Assembly (NCBI GenBank): GCA_023664305.1
Contig: JAMPFT010000019.1
Coordinates: forward strand, 1 to 64,000
Direction of reading: 5' to 3'
Length of the DNA stretch: 64,000 nucleotides
DNA from: a bacterium
Lineage (GTDB): Bacteria; Bacillota; Clostridia; Lachnospirales; Lachnospiraceae
The notes under the pieces were generated by a model that had not been told where the DNA came from, did not search any database, and saw only the letters and a program-made list of their open reading frames with translations. Below are positions 25,149 to 33,509 of the stretch, in pieces. How positions within the stretch are numbered: position 1 is the stretch's first letter; the number at the start of each line of letters is the position of its first letter. Made by a program: the position numbers and the translations under genes.

Positions 25149-26213
25149 ATGAAATGTGATAAATGTGGCACAGAGATCAGTGACGGGGGCAAGTCTTGTC
25201 CTAACTGCGGAGCAGAGGCGCCTGCTGCACCGGAAGCCCCAAAACGGAAAAAACTCTGGGTTCTCTTTTCCGGTCTGGCAGTTATAATGATAGCTGTCTT
25301 ATATGTGATAGCTGTTTTATGTATAGTATCTTCGTCTTTCTTAGTAATAGCAATTTCCTTGCTTTTGTTTGCCGTTGTTCTCACAGTGTGCCTCAAAGTT
25401 CTGCGCAAAAAAAGGAAACGGGACACACAGGAAGTCGAGCAGCAAACCTTAACCGACAAAGAACTCCAAAAACTTTCACAGTATTTTGTCAGCAGAGATG
25501 AAAAATTTATCTCCTCTCTGGGGAACGGATATATTATGAATTTTCTGGTGAACAGGAGTTTCAGCAAGGGTTTTTCTTACATTACCAACAAAAGAGTTTA
25601 TTTTCGCGGAAGCTGCTTTAGCGGGCAGGGAAAATCCCTCACAAAAACAAATGAAGAACGAACAGTTGATATTAAAGACATAACAGGCAGCGGCTTTATC
25701 TATAAACGATATATCGGCATATTGCTGGGGCTGATAACAGCATTCATTGTGTTTGTGGCGGGTATTGTTGCAGTGGGTTACGGGACGCTATACATAACGC
25801 AATATGCAGCTCCAGCTCATCAGCGTCGGGCTGAAGAGATAGTCCCCGCAGCCGCCACCATCCTGAGTCTATTCCTATCCTTTGCAATCACCTGTATTCT
25901 TATCTTTCTGGACTATCTGATGAGCAGAAGAACCTTTTTCCAAATCCAATACGCCGGAGGATGTATTGCATTTGACGTCTCCTTTTATGCCAAAGCGGAA
26001 ATTGACGATTTCCAAAAACAATTGAGACGTACAAAGGATTTAGCGGAGGAATCCGCTTCCAAAATCACCGTCACCGAAGCGCCTGTGCAGCCCGCGGCAG
26101 CCCTGCAAAACAGCGTGCCGGACGATTTGCATAAAATAGCCGACCTGTTAAAGGAGGGGCTGATCTCACAGGAAGAATACGACGCTATGAAAAAGAAAAT
26201 TCTGGGGCTGTAG
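25149..26213 (+). CDS. Zinc-ribbon, PH-like, SHOCT membrane protein (cassette B)
   Basis: ATG 25149 follows GCAGGAGG. The 354-residue product has an N-terminal ribbon (CDKCGTEI, CPNCGAEA), two membrane helices (about 35-80), and a PH-like part with SLGNGYIMNFL, NKRVYFRG and DIKDITGSGFIY. Two more helices follow, then IQYAGGCIAFD and a C-terminal SHOCT domain (LHKIADLLKEGLISQEEYD). It is a longer paralogue of the 22676 product. SHOCT domains are small helical oligomerisation or docking modules found on many membrane proteins. Function unknown. Confidence 0.78.
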   Translation: MKCDKCGTEISDGGKSCPNCGAEAPAAPEAPKRKKLWVLFSGLAVIMIAVLYVIAVLCIVSSSFLVIAISLLLFAVVLTVCLKVLRKKRKRDTQEVEQQTLTDKELQKLSQYFVSRDEKFISSLGNGYIMNFLVNRSFSKGFSYITNKRVYFRGSCFSGQGKSLTKTNEERTVDIKDITGSGFIYKRYIGILLGLITAFIVFVAGIVAVGYGTLYITQYAAPAHQRRAEEIVPAAATILSLFLSFAITCILIFLDYLMSRRTFFQIQYAGGCIAFDVSFYAKAEIDDFQKQLRRTKDLAEESASKITVTEAPVQPAAALQNSVPDDLHKIADLLKEGLISQEEYDAMKKKILGL

Positions 26214-26296
26214 TGTGAGAAGAATTTCTAACCGCTCAGCAGCCAAAGGCCTGATTCTCAGGCCTGGCTGTTTCGCGGAGAAATTCTAATCTCACA
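26214..26296. repeat. 83-bp interrupted palindrome
   Basis: It begins one base after the cassette B stop. Nested arms pair from outside in: TGTGAGA/TCTCACA, AGAATTTCT/AGAAATTCT, CCGC/GCGG, CAGCC/GGCTG and AGGCCTGA/TCAGGCCT, around a 3-nt loop. It would form a long hairpin in RNA or a cruciform in DNA. Confidence 0.85.
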
Positions 26297-26327
26297 CGGA
26301 AGAATGCCAAAAACAGGCATTCTTCCG
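26297..26327. repeat. 12-bp perfect stem-loop next to the palindrome
   Basis: CGGAAGAATGCC and GGCATTCTTCCG pair perfectly around AAAAACA. No T run follows, and the ribosome site of the next gene is about 14 bp further on, so it may control read-through or translation of the 26350 gene. A shorter related stem (AAGAATGC/GCATTCTT) occurs at 45287-45305. Confidence 0.8.
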
Positions 26328-26349
26328 ATCTCATGCAAAGGGGGCAATT

Positions 26350-26823
26350 ATGGAATTGTTACAGATTGACGGCATATCTGATAAAAAGCAGTGCCACATT
26401 TCTGTTTCGGAGACGGATTTTGTCATAGAAGGTGATTTCTATTATCTGGTAAACAAAGAGTTCCGCCCTGTAAAAAGCGGCAGAGGTACTTGCAGCATAA
26501 AGGAATACATGGGGCTGGGAAGTCTGCGGAAACGCTCCCCCAAAAAGCTGCTGCAGTTTATTGTACTTGCGTGCATTTTGGAACTGTTTGATACGGTTGC
26601 CGGAAAAATTGGGGACTATCTCTTTTTTCTGGATACCGACTGGACTTCCTGGTTTGTAAACGCCGCTGCAATCCTCTGTGTGATTCAAGGACTGCGCCTG
26701 TTCTTCTCAAAGAAAAAAGTAACGGAAATCTCCTTTTTGTCAAAACGCTTTTGTGTGGATGAAAAGCTGTTCCGCAATGAGGATATAGACCGACTGCACC
26801 AACTATTGATGAAACTCCGATAA
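26350..26823 (+). CDS. Membrane protein, ribbon-less paralogue of the 23304 product (cassette B)
   Basis: A 157-residue protein with a beta-rich N-terminal half, two hydrophobic segments (about 72-90 and 103-120) and a basic end. It shares FYYLVNKEF, MGLGSLRKRS and RLFFSKKKVTEISF with the zinc-ribbon protein of cassette A but lacks the ribbon. AAAGGGGG precedes the ATG. The double hairpin separates it from the preceding cassette B gene. Function unknown. Confidence 0.72.
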   Translation: MELLQIDGISDKKQCHISVSETDFVIEGDFYYLVNKEFRPVKSGRGTCSIKEYMGLGSLRKRSPKKLLQFIVLACILELFDTVAGKIGDYLFFLDTDWTSWFVNAAAILCVIQGLRLFFSKKKVTEISFLSKRFCVDEKLFRNEDIDRLHQLLMKLR

Positions 26824-26900
26824 GGTTGACGACACCGGAACTGAATCACCCGCTCCGGTGCCGCCTCCGTGCAATTTCCCTCAAAGAAATGCAAACTTCA

Positions 26901-27033
26901 GCCGCGGGCCGACCTATGCTCCGCAAAGACTGTGCCGGACGCCGGCGCTTAGCGAGGTACTTTCGAGCTTAGCACCGCTGCGCCCGGCCTCAAGCGCAAG
27001 CGTGTCTGAGCGGAGCATAGGCCGGCCCGCGGC
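26901..27033. repeat. 24-bp inverted repeats around a GC-rich core
   Basis: Bases 26901-26924 and 27010-27033 are inverted copies with one mismatch (GCCGCGGGCC... and ...GGCCCGCGGC). The 85-bp interior is GC-rich and contains CTAAGC motifs in both halves. The composition differs sharply from the AT-rich cassettes before it. It could be a small non-autonomous mobile element or a structured RNA. A further 7-bp hairpin at 26833-26860 follows the 26350 gene. Confidence 0.75.
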
Positions 27034-27065
27034 GTCCCTGTCGCAATATCCCTATCGCAATACCC

Positions 27066-28841
27066 CTACGCCGTAACCTCATGATGTATCTGCAGCTCAT
27101 AAAGCTTCTTATAAATCCCGTTCTGCGCCAGCAGCTCCTGATGCGTTCCACGCTCGCGTATCTTTCCCTTATGCATGACCATGATGCAGTCCGCGTGCTG
27201 GATGGTGGAGAGACGGTGGGCTACCATAATAGTAGTGCGGCCCTTCATCAGCTTCTCCAACGCTTCCTGGATCAGCAGCTCGGTCTCGGTGTCGATGTTG
27301 GCGGTGGCTTCGTCCATGACCAGAATGCTGGGGTTGTGTGCTAACGTCCTGGCAAAGGAGAGGAGCTGCCTTTCCCCGGCGGAAAAAGTAGAGCCTCGCT
27401 CTGAGACAGGCTCCGCGTAGTTTTGCGGCAGTTTTTCAATAAAATGCGACGCGTTGACATACTCCGCCGCGGCCTTTATCTCATCTAAAGAAATCTCGTT
27501 ATTGTAAAGACGGATATTACTCTCGACGGTTCCCTCGAAGATAAAAACATCCTGCTGCATCTGTCCGATTGCGCTGCGCAGCTGGCTCTTGCTCAAATCC
27601 CTGATATCCACGCCGTCGATATAGATGTGGCCCTGCTGGATATCGTAATACCGTCCGATGAGGTTTAAGATGGAGGACTTTCCAGCGCCGGTGGCGCCCA
27701 CGAAGGCCACCTTCTGGCCGGGCTCGATCACAAAGGACACATCCCGCAGCACATAATTTTCATTGTCATAGGCAAACCAGACATGGTCAAATTCGATACG
27801 GCCCTTTATCTCGGAAAGCAAAACCGGTTGGGGCGCTTCGGGAACCAGCGCGTCCTCGTCCATGATAGTAAAAATTTTTTCCGCGGAGGCCAGGGAGGAC
27901 TGCAGGGTGGAGAACTGCTCCGCCAGCTCCTGAATCGGTTCGAAGAAGGACTGAATATATTGCGAAAAAACATAAAGCGTACCGATGGAGATCACGCTGC
28001 CCAATACCTCTCTGCTGCCCAGACCCAGCACAACGATCAGGGAAAGGATGCTGAGGATATAGATCAGGGGGCGGAAGACCGCGAAAACGATCATCTCCCG
28101 GTAAAAAGCTTTATAGAGCTTATGGCTCTTGTCGGTAAATTCTTCGTATTTCCGCTTTTCCCGTCCGAAAATCTGGATGATGCGCATCCCGGAGATATTT
28201 TCGGAGAGGAAGGTATTCAGGTCGGTCAGGCGCGTCCTTGTGATACGGTAGGTCTTTCTGGCAATTTTGCGGAAGACCACGGTGAGCACCGCCACCACGG
28301 GCAGCAGCAGGAAGGACAGCAGCGCCAGCTTGAAATCCAATAACAGCATCACCGCGGCCAGACCGATGATCTTGACGATGTTGCGGAACAGACGCACCAG
28401 GATGCCGGAGTACATCTCGTCCAGAGCCTCCACATCGTTGGTGACGCGGGTTACCAGCTTCCCGACGGGAGTCAGGTCAAAGTAGCGGCTGCTGAGAGAC
28501 TGGATGTGGGCGTAAAGCTCCTTGCGGACCGTGAGGATAATATTCTGGCCGGTTTTCTGCAATACCCAGGTCTGAGTAAAATTAAAGATAAAGCTTAAGA
28601 CCAGCACGATTCCGTATTTTACCGCCGTGCTCACAATGATGTCATAATCTCCCTGCTCTCCGAAGGTGTCTATGGCGTCGCCGATCAGGGTGGGGCGGTA
28701 CAGGTCGAAAAACGTCAGGGCCAGCACGAGAACCAGGCACAGGCTCACCTGACCGATATAAGGCTTCATATAAGTGAGAAGCCTGAGCAGGGCGCTCCCT
28801 CTGTAATTCGATTCAATTTTGTCATCTGTCAAAGCACTCAT
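27066..28841 (-). CDS. ABC exporter half-transporter, catalytic subunit
   Basis: The 591 residues comprise a six-TM exporter domain (about 1-320) and a nucleotide-binding domain with Walker A GATGAGKSS, signature FSAGERQ (variant of LSGGQ) and Walker B VMDEATANID with the catalytic Glu. With the gene downstream of 30684 it should form a heterodimeric multidrug or peptide exporter of the BmrCD/TM287-288 type. It lies 55 bp after that gene in the same direction. Confidence 0.9.
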   Translation of the reverse strand: MSALTDDKIESNYRGSALLRLLTYMKPYIGQVSLCLVLVLALTFFDLYRPTLIGDAIDTFGEQGDYDIIVSTAVKYGIVLVLSFIFNFTQTWVLQKTGQNIILTVRKELYAHIQSLSSRYFDLTPVGKLVTRVTNDVEALDEMYSGILVRLFRNIVKIIGLAAVMLLLDFKLALLSFLLLPVVAVLTVVFRKIARKTYRITRTRLTDLNTFLSENISGMRIIQIFGREKRKYEEFTDKSHKLYKAFYREMIVFAVFRPLIYILSILSLIVVLGLGSREVLGSVISIGTLYVFSQYIQSFFEPIQELAEQFSTLQSSLASAEKIFTIMDEDALVPEAPQPVLLSEIKGRIEFDHVWFAYDNENYVLRDVSFVIEPGQKVAFVGATGAGKSSILNLIGRYYDIQQGHIYIDGVDIRDLSKSQLRSAIGQMQQDVFIFEGTVESNIRLYNNEISLDEIKAAAEYVNASHFIEKLPQNYAEPVSERGSTFSAGERQLLSFARTLAHNPSILVMDEATANIDTETELLIQEALEKLMKGRTTIMVAHRLSTIQHADCIMVMHKGKIRERGTHQELLAQNGIYKKLYELQIHHEVTA

Positions 28842-28896
28842 TTTTATACCCCTTTACGCGCTTTAGGCGCACATGTCAAACTCAATAAAATTTTCC

Positions 28897-30684
28897 TTAT
28901 ATTTCCTGCAGCTGCTGTTCCAGCTGCTGCTTCTCGTTGATATGCGCGTAGAACCCGCCCAGAGCCACCAGTTCCTCGTGGGTTCCGTACTCGGTCAGCT
29001 TTCCCTCCGTGAGGACGGCGATGTGATCCGCCTTTTCCAGAGTGGAGATGCGGTGGGCGATCACGATGGTGGTCTTTCCTTTGCGCAGCTCCATAAGATT
29101 TTCCAAAATCTGCTCTTCCGTATCCGTGTCAACGGCGGAGAGAGAATCGTCCAGAATCAGGACGGCGGAATCCTTGAGCAAAGCTCTGGCGATCGAGCTC
29201 CGCTGCTTCTGGCCGCCGGAAAGGGTGACGCCCCGTTCGCCGACAAGAGTGAGGTATTCCTCGGGGAAGTCCATGATATTGTCGTGGATGCAGGCGCTTT
29301 TTGCGGCGCGGCGGATATTCTCCCGAATCTCGGGGTGATCCTGAATGCGCTCCTCCAGACCGAAGGCGATATTTTCCTCCAGGGTATCAGAAAACAGGAA
29401 GTTATCCTGAGGAACGTAGGCCATATCCCGGTGCAGGGCGGCGAGAGGGATCTCGTCGATGGGCTTTCCGTCCAGCAGAAGCATTCCCTTTTCGCAGTCG
29501 TAGACCCGCAGCAAAAGATCCGCCAGGGAAGACTTCCCGCTTCCGGTGCGCCCCAAGATTCCCAGCATTTCGCCGGGACGGATGTGCAGGCTGACATGCT
29601 CCAGGACGGGAGTTTCCCCGTCGGGGTAGGTAAAGGTAAGGTCGTTCAGCCGGATATCGCCGTTTAAAGGAGCGGCGTCGGACTCTGTAAGCTGCGGACA
29701 GGGATCCAGAATCTCCGGCTGCACCTTGAAAATCGCGGCGATCCGATGGTAGGCAGCGGCGGCCTGGCTGAAGGAATTGATACAGTCCCCGCAGGCGATC
29801 ATGGGCCAGACAAGCATACCGATATAAGAGTTGAAGGCCACGAACTGGCCGATGGTGACCTGACCGTTCAGCACCATCTTGCCGCCCAGAATCAGCGTCA
29901 GCAAAAGGCTTAAGCCCGTGACCGCGTCCAGGGCGGGGCCGAAGATTGCCCGCAGCTTGACTACAGACAGGTTCTTTTCCATACTGTTTACGCTTGCTTC
30001 CTCGAAGGAGGCGAAATCCTTATCCTCCTGCACGAAGGCCTTCAGCACGCGGATTCCCGCAAGGCTTTCCTGCACCTTGTCGGACAGATGGGAGAAGGCT
30101 TCCTGCCTTCTGGTCTGCCGCTTTTTTGCCTCGATACCGTAGAAATAACAGCCCACGGCCACCAGGATTAAGGGGACAAAGGTCAGCAGGGTCAGCCGAA
30201 AGTCGATATCCACAATCATCTTGACCAATACCATCACGGTCATGACCACGGCGTCAAAGGTTGTAATGACCGCCATGCCGACCGCCATCCGGATCGCCTG
30301 CAGATCGTTGGTGAAATGCGCCATCAGATCGCCGGTCTTGTGGCTGTTGAAAAAACGGGCCGACAGGGTTTCCAGATGGGCAAAGAGATCGTTGCGCATT
30401 CTGTACTCGATTCCGCGGGAGGCGCCGATAATAAAATATCTCCAGCCAAACCGGCCGATCATCATCACAAGTCCCGCAATCAGGATGTTGACAAGGATCG
30501 GCTTCACCTGCTCAAAGCCGAATCCGCTCTGTGTGAGACCGTCTATGATCTCGCCGGTATACTGCGGAATATAGAGGCTGGCCTGATCCACTTGCCAGAG
30601 GATGACGATCCCCAGCAGATAATGCAGGCCATAGCGGAAAAGATAGGGAAACAGGGAAAAATTCTTTTGTCTTTTTTTGTTCAT
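28897..30684 (-). CDS. ABC exporter half-transporter, degenerate-site subunit
   Basis: A 595-residue partner of the next gene: six-TM domain (about 15-320), Walker A GRTGSGKSS, signature LSGGQKQR and Walker B LILDDSLSAVD. The residue after the Walker B Asp is Asp instead of Glu, the hallmark of the non-catalytic site in heterodimeric exporters. It is first in the operon, with start 30684 behind TGGAG. The substrate is unknown. Confidence 0.9.
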   Translation of the reverse strand: MNKKRQKNFSLFPYLFRYGLHYLLGIVILWQVDQASLYIPQYTGEIIDGLTQSGFGFEQVKPILVNILIAGLVMMIGRFGWRYFIIGASRGIEYRMRNDLFAHLETLSARFFNSHKTGDLMAHFTNDLQAIRMAVGMAVITTFDAVVMTVMVLVKMIVDIDFRLTLLTFVPLILVAVGCYFYGIEAKKRQTRRQEAFSHLSDKVQESLAGIRVLKAFVQEDKDFASFEEASVNSMEKNLSVVKLRAIFGPALDAVTGLSLLLTLILGGKMVLNGQVTIGQFVAFNSYIGMLVWPMIACGDCINSFSQAAAAYHRIAAIFKVQPEILDPCPQLTESDAAPLNGDIRLNDLTFTYPDGETPVLEHVSLHIRPGEMLGILGRTGSGKSSLADLLLRVYDCEKGMLLLDGKPIDEIPLAALHRDMAYVPQDNFLFSDTLEENIAFGLEERIQDHPEIRENIRRAAKSACIHDNIMDFPEEYLTLVGERGVTLSGGQKQRSSIARALLKDSAVLILDDSLSAVDTDTEEQILENLMELRKGKTTIVIAHRISTLEKADHIAVLTEGKLTEYGTHEELVALGGFYAHINEKQQLEQQLQEI

Positions 30685-31021
30685 TTCGATTCTCCAGGCT
30701 GTCGGTTCCGGGCAGAAATTCTGCCGGTTATGTATTGATGCATCCGAACAGACGGGATATATTTTAGCATATTTTCCGGTGGAATGGAATAGAGAATATT
30801 GCTGTCATGAAACACAATGCGCAATATAAGACAAAGCTTTTGCAGTTTTTCGGGAAAGAGCGGACTATTTATATTAACCGTGAAAAAATGGGGCATACTT
30901 TATGCGGTATCGAAACAGTGCATTCCAAAATGCAGACAGAGGTTCGTGTGAAAATTTTATTTTTCACGCAGATTTGTGCCTGCGGTTTAAACGCGCAGGC
31001 TACGGAAAGGTAGGGTGTTCT
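30685..31021. other. Divergent intergenic region with two hairpins
   Basis: These 337 bp separate the minus-strand ABC operon from the plus-strand lipoprotein gene. I see no convincing -35/-10 pair. Two stems lie in the plus-strand leader: GTGAAAA/TTTTCAC near 30950, and GCCTGCG/CGCAGGC at 30978-31000, just before the ribosome site of the next gene. They may form an attenuator or translational control element. Confidence 0.4.
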
Positions 31022-31735
31022 ATGAAAAAAATGTTGGTGATGTTGAGCGTTGGCGTTTTCCTGCTGGGGATCGCGGGCTGCGGTACGAAGGCGGACGGAG
31101 ACGGCGGCCAGCAGGGAAACAGTCAGGAAAGCGGCAGTCTGCCGGAGAGTAGCGGGCAGCAGGAGAGCAGTCAGCCGGAGGGCGGCTCCGTTGGAAGCGC
31201 AGAGGGGGATCAGTCCTCCGGGGAAAACGGCGGCGAGACCTCAGGCACCGTGGTCAACGGTTATGATTACGCGGACGGCTGGACGGAGGAAATGCAGGGA
31301 ATCCGGGATGTGATAGCCCAAGAACTGGGTGAGAATTACTGGCCGGACATGGCGCTGATGCCGGACGAGCTGGAAGTATTCGTAGGCGTTACGCCGGATC
31401 TGTATGAGGATTATCTGGCGGAAATGTGCAGGATCAGCAATAACGTGGATACGCTGATCGTGGTGAAGGCGAAGGAGGATCGGATCGAGGAGGTTGAGGA
31501 AGCTTTGAATGCGTACCGCGATACAAGGGTAAACGATACCATGCAGTATCCCATGAATGTGGGTAAGATCCAAGCCTCCAGGGTGGAGCGCCACGGCAGA
31601 TACATTTATTTTGTGCAGCTGGGCGCGGATACCATGGACGCGCTGGACGAGGGAGACGAGGCGGTGATCGTTCAGTGTCAGGAAGTGAACGAGCTGGTCA
31701 TCGAGCTTCTGAACAGGAATACGATAGAAGAATGA
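31022..31735 (+). CDS. DUF4358 lipoprotein
   Basis: ATG 31022 opens a lipoprotein signal with lipobox LGIAGC (Cys near 20). A Ser/Gly/Gln-rich linker follows (about 25-75), then a DUF4358 domain with MPDELEVFVGVTPDL and EVVIV-type strands. Length is 237 residues. In clostridia this domain often sits beside MBOAT and DHHW genes, as here, so it probably helps the extracellular side of a polysaccharide acylation machine. The frame is open further upstream but the signal peptide fixes the start. Confidence 0.8.
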   Translation: MKKMLVMLSVGVFLLGIAGCGTKADGDGGQQGNSQESGSLPESSGQQESSQPEGGSVGSAEGDQSSGENGGETSGTVVNGYDYADGWTEEMQGIRDVIAQELGENYWPDMALMPDELEVFVGVTPDLYEDYLAEMCRISNNVDTLIVVKAKEDRIEEVEEALNAYRDTRVNDTMQYPMNVGKIQASRVERHGRYIYFVQLGADTMDALDEGDEAVIVQCQEVNELVIELLNRNTIEE

Positions 31736-31773
31736 CACGCGCCGCGGCCTGAACGCGGCAGACGGGAGCAGAT

Positions 31774-33183
31774 ATGGTATTCAGCAGCGTAGTGTTTCTG
31801 TTTCGGTTTTTACCGGCTTTCCTGATCTGTTATTATGCAGTTCCCGGGAGGATGAAAAATTTCGTCCTCTTTTTGGGGAGCCTTATTTTTTACGCCTGGG
31901 GAGAACCGGTGTATGTGCTGCTGATGCTCTTTTCGACCGGGGTGGACTATTTTCACGGCCGTATGATCGAGAGATTTCGGGGAAGCGGGAAGGCCAAAGC
32001 CTTTTTGATCTCCTCGGTTTTGATCAATCTGGGAATTTTATGCTTTTTTAAATATGCAGACTTTTTGCTGCAGTCCGTGAACGGCCTGTTGGGGACGGAG
32101 CTTCCGCCTATGAAGCTGGGACTTCCCATCGGCATCTCCTTTTACACCTTCCAGACAATGTCTTACACGATAGATGTGTTCCGGGGCGAGGCGAAGGTGC
32201 AGAAGAATCTGCTGGATTTCGGGGTGTATGTGACCATGTTTCCGCAGCTCATCGCCGGGCCCATCGTGAAATACAGAGATGTGGAGACACGGCTTTCCCG
32301 AAGAGAGATCGGCATCTGCGAAGTCAGCCGCGGCATGAGACGGTTTTGCACGGGGCTGGCGAAGAAGGCGCTTCTGGCGAACAACATCGGCCTGCTCTGG
32401 GCGGAGGTTTCGGGCAGAAATCCGGGAGAACTCAGCGCGCTTACCGCATGGATCGGGATGCTGGCCTTTGCGCTCCAGATCTATTTTGACTTTTCCGGAT
32501 ATTCCGACATGGCGATCGGGTTGGGAGAGATGCTGGGCTTTTGCTTCCCGGAGAATTTTCAATACCCTTATATCTCCGCTTCGGTCACCGAATTTTGGAG
32601 GAGATGGCATATTTCTCTGGGGAGCTGGTTCAGGGAGTATGTATACATTCCGTTAGGCGGAAACCGTCGGGGACTGCCCAGACAGCTGATCAACATATTT
32701 ATTGTCTGGATGCTGACGGGAATCTGGCACGGGGCCGGGTGGAATTTCCTGCTCTGGGGGCTTTGGTTTGCAGTATTTCTGTCTCTGGAAAAGCTCTTTT
32801 TGGGGAAAGCGCTTAAGAGCCTTCCCAGACTGTTTGGCATCCTTTACAACAGCGCCGTGGTTCTGCTGGGCTGGGTGCTCTTCGCGCTGGAAACGCCGGA
32901 GCAGATCTTAAGCTATTTCAGGGCGCTTTTTGGCGGAGGCGGCCTCCTTGACAGTCGGGCGCTTTATCTGGGCAGGGAATACGCGGTGCTTTTGCTGATC
33001 GCTGCGGTGGCGGCGACGCCTCTCGGCGCGGGAATCGCAAAACGATTGGAAAGCTCCGGGACGGAGGCGGGAACGGTTCTGTACCAGCTGGCGGAAAAGG
33101 TGATCCTTTTGGGATTTTTGATCTTTTCTGTGGCGGGGATCGTGGACGCGTCCTACAATCCGTTCCTGTACTTCAGATTTTGA
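31774..33183 (+). CDS. MBOAT family membrane O-acyltransferase (AlgI/DltB-like)
   Basis: A 469-residue protein with about eleven membrane segments. The MBOAT core is intact: FWRRWHISLGSWFREYVYIPLGG-type region (about 269-292) and the catalytic His319 in GIWHGAGWNF. These enzymes transfer acyl groups across the membrane to polysaccharides or teichoic acids. The DHHW protein downstream is the usual partner, as in alginate O-acetylation. No dlt genes are present, so a polysaccharide target is favoured. Confidence 0.92.
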   Translation: MVFSSVVFLFRFLPAFLICYYAVPGRMKNFVLFLGSLIFYAWGEPVYVLLMLFSTGVDYFHGRMIERFRGSGKAKAFLISSVLINLGILCFFKYADFLLQSVNGLLGTELPPMKLGLPIGISFYTFQTMSYTIDVFRGEAKVQKNLLDFGVYVTMFPQLIAGPIVKYRDVETRLSRREIGICEVSRGMRRFCTGLAKKALLANNIGLLWAEVSGRNPGELSALTAWIGMLAFALQIYFDFSGYSDMAIGLGEMLGFCFPENFQYPYISASVTEFWRRWHISLGSWFREYVYIPLGGNRRGLPRQLINIFIVWMLTGIWHGAGWNFLLWGLWFAVFLSLEKLFLGKALKSLPRLFGILYNSAVVLLGWVLFALETPEQILSYFRALFGGGGLLDSRALYLGREYAVLLLIAAVAATPLGAGIAKRLESSGTEAGTVLYQLAEKVILLGFLIFSVAGIVDASYNPFLYFRF

Positions 33184-33245
33184 CGCGCGTGTCGTTTTTG
33201 AGATAAGAGAAAGATATAAGGAAGGAATTACATCGTCAACACGAA

Positions 33246-33475
33246 GCAGGGGCAGCAAATTCAAGGCAGGGACAGCAAATTCAAAGCAGAAGCAAAAAGC
33301 CAAGGCAGAAGCAAAAAGCCAAGGCAGAAGCAAAAAGCCAAAGCAGAAGCAAAAAGCCAAAGCAGAAGCAAAAAGCCAAAGCAGAAGCAAAAAGCCAAAG
33401 CAGAAGCAAAAAAGCCAAAGCAGAAGCAAAAAAGCCAAAGCAGAAGCAAAAAAGCCAAAGCAGAAGCAGAAGGGA
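33246..33475 (+). repeat. 19/20-bp purine-rich minisatellite
   Basis: Two diverged 20-bp units (from 33246), six 19-bp units (33286-33399) and three 20-bp units (33400-33459) share GCAGAAGCAAAAAGCCAA. Length differences come from A5 versus A6 runs. The period is not a multiple of three and no start precedes it, so it is non-coding. It fills most of the gap between the MBOAT and DHHW genes (33184-33509). Confidence 0.92.
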
Positions 33476-33509
33476 AATAACGGAGCAAACGCAGGGAGGG
33501 AAGCGGCAT

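Noticed and set aside
33246-33475. Possible CRISPR array
   Set aside because: The units are contiguous with no spacers, and no cas genes are in the window. The same applies to the repeats at 12.2, 20.2, 21.7 and 55.5 kb.
33235-33509. Minisatellite as N-terminal part of the DHHW protein
   Set aside because: Frame changes at each A5/A6 step and a stop precede ATG 33510, which has its own strong ribosome site.
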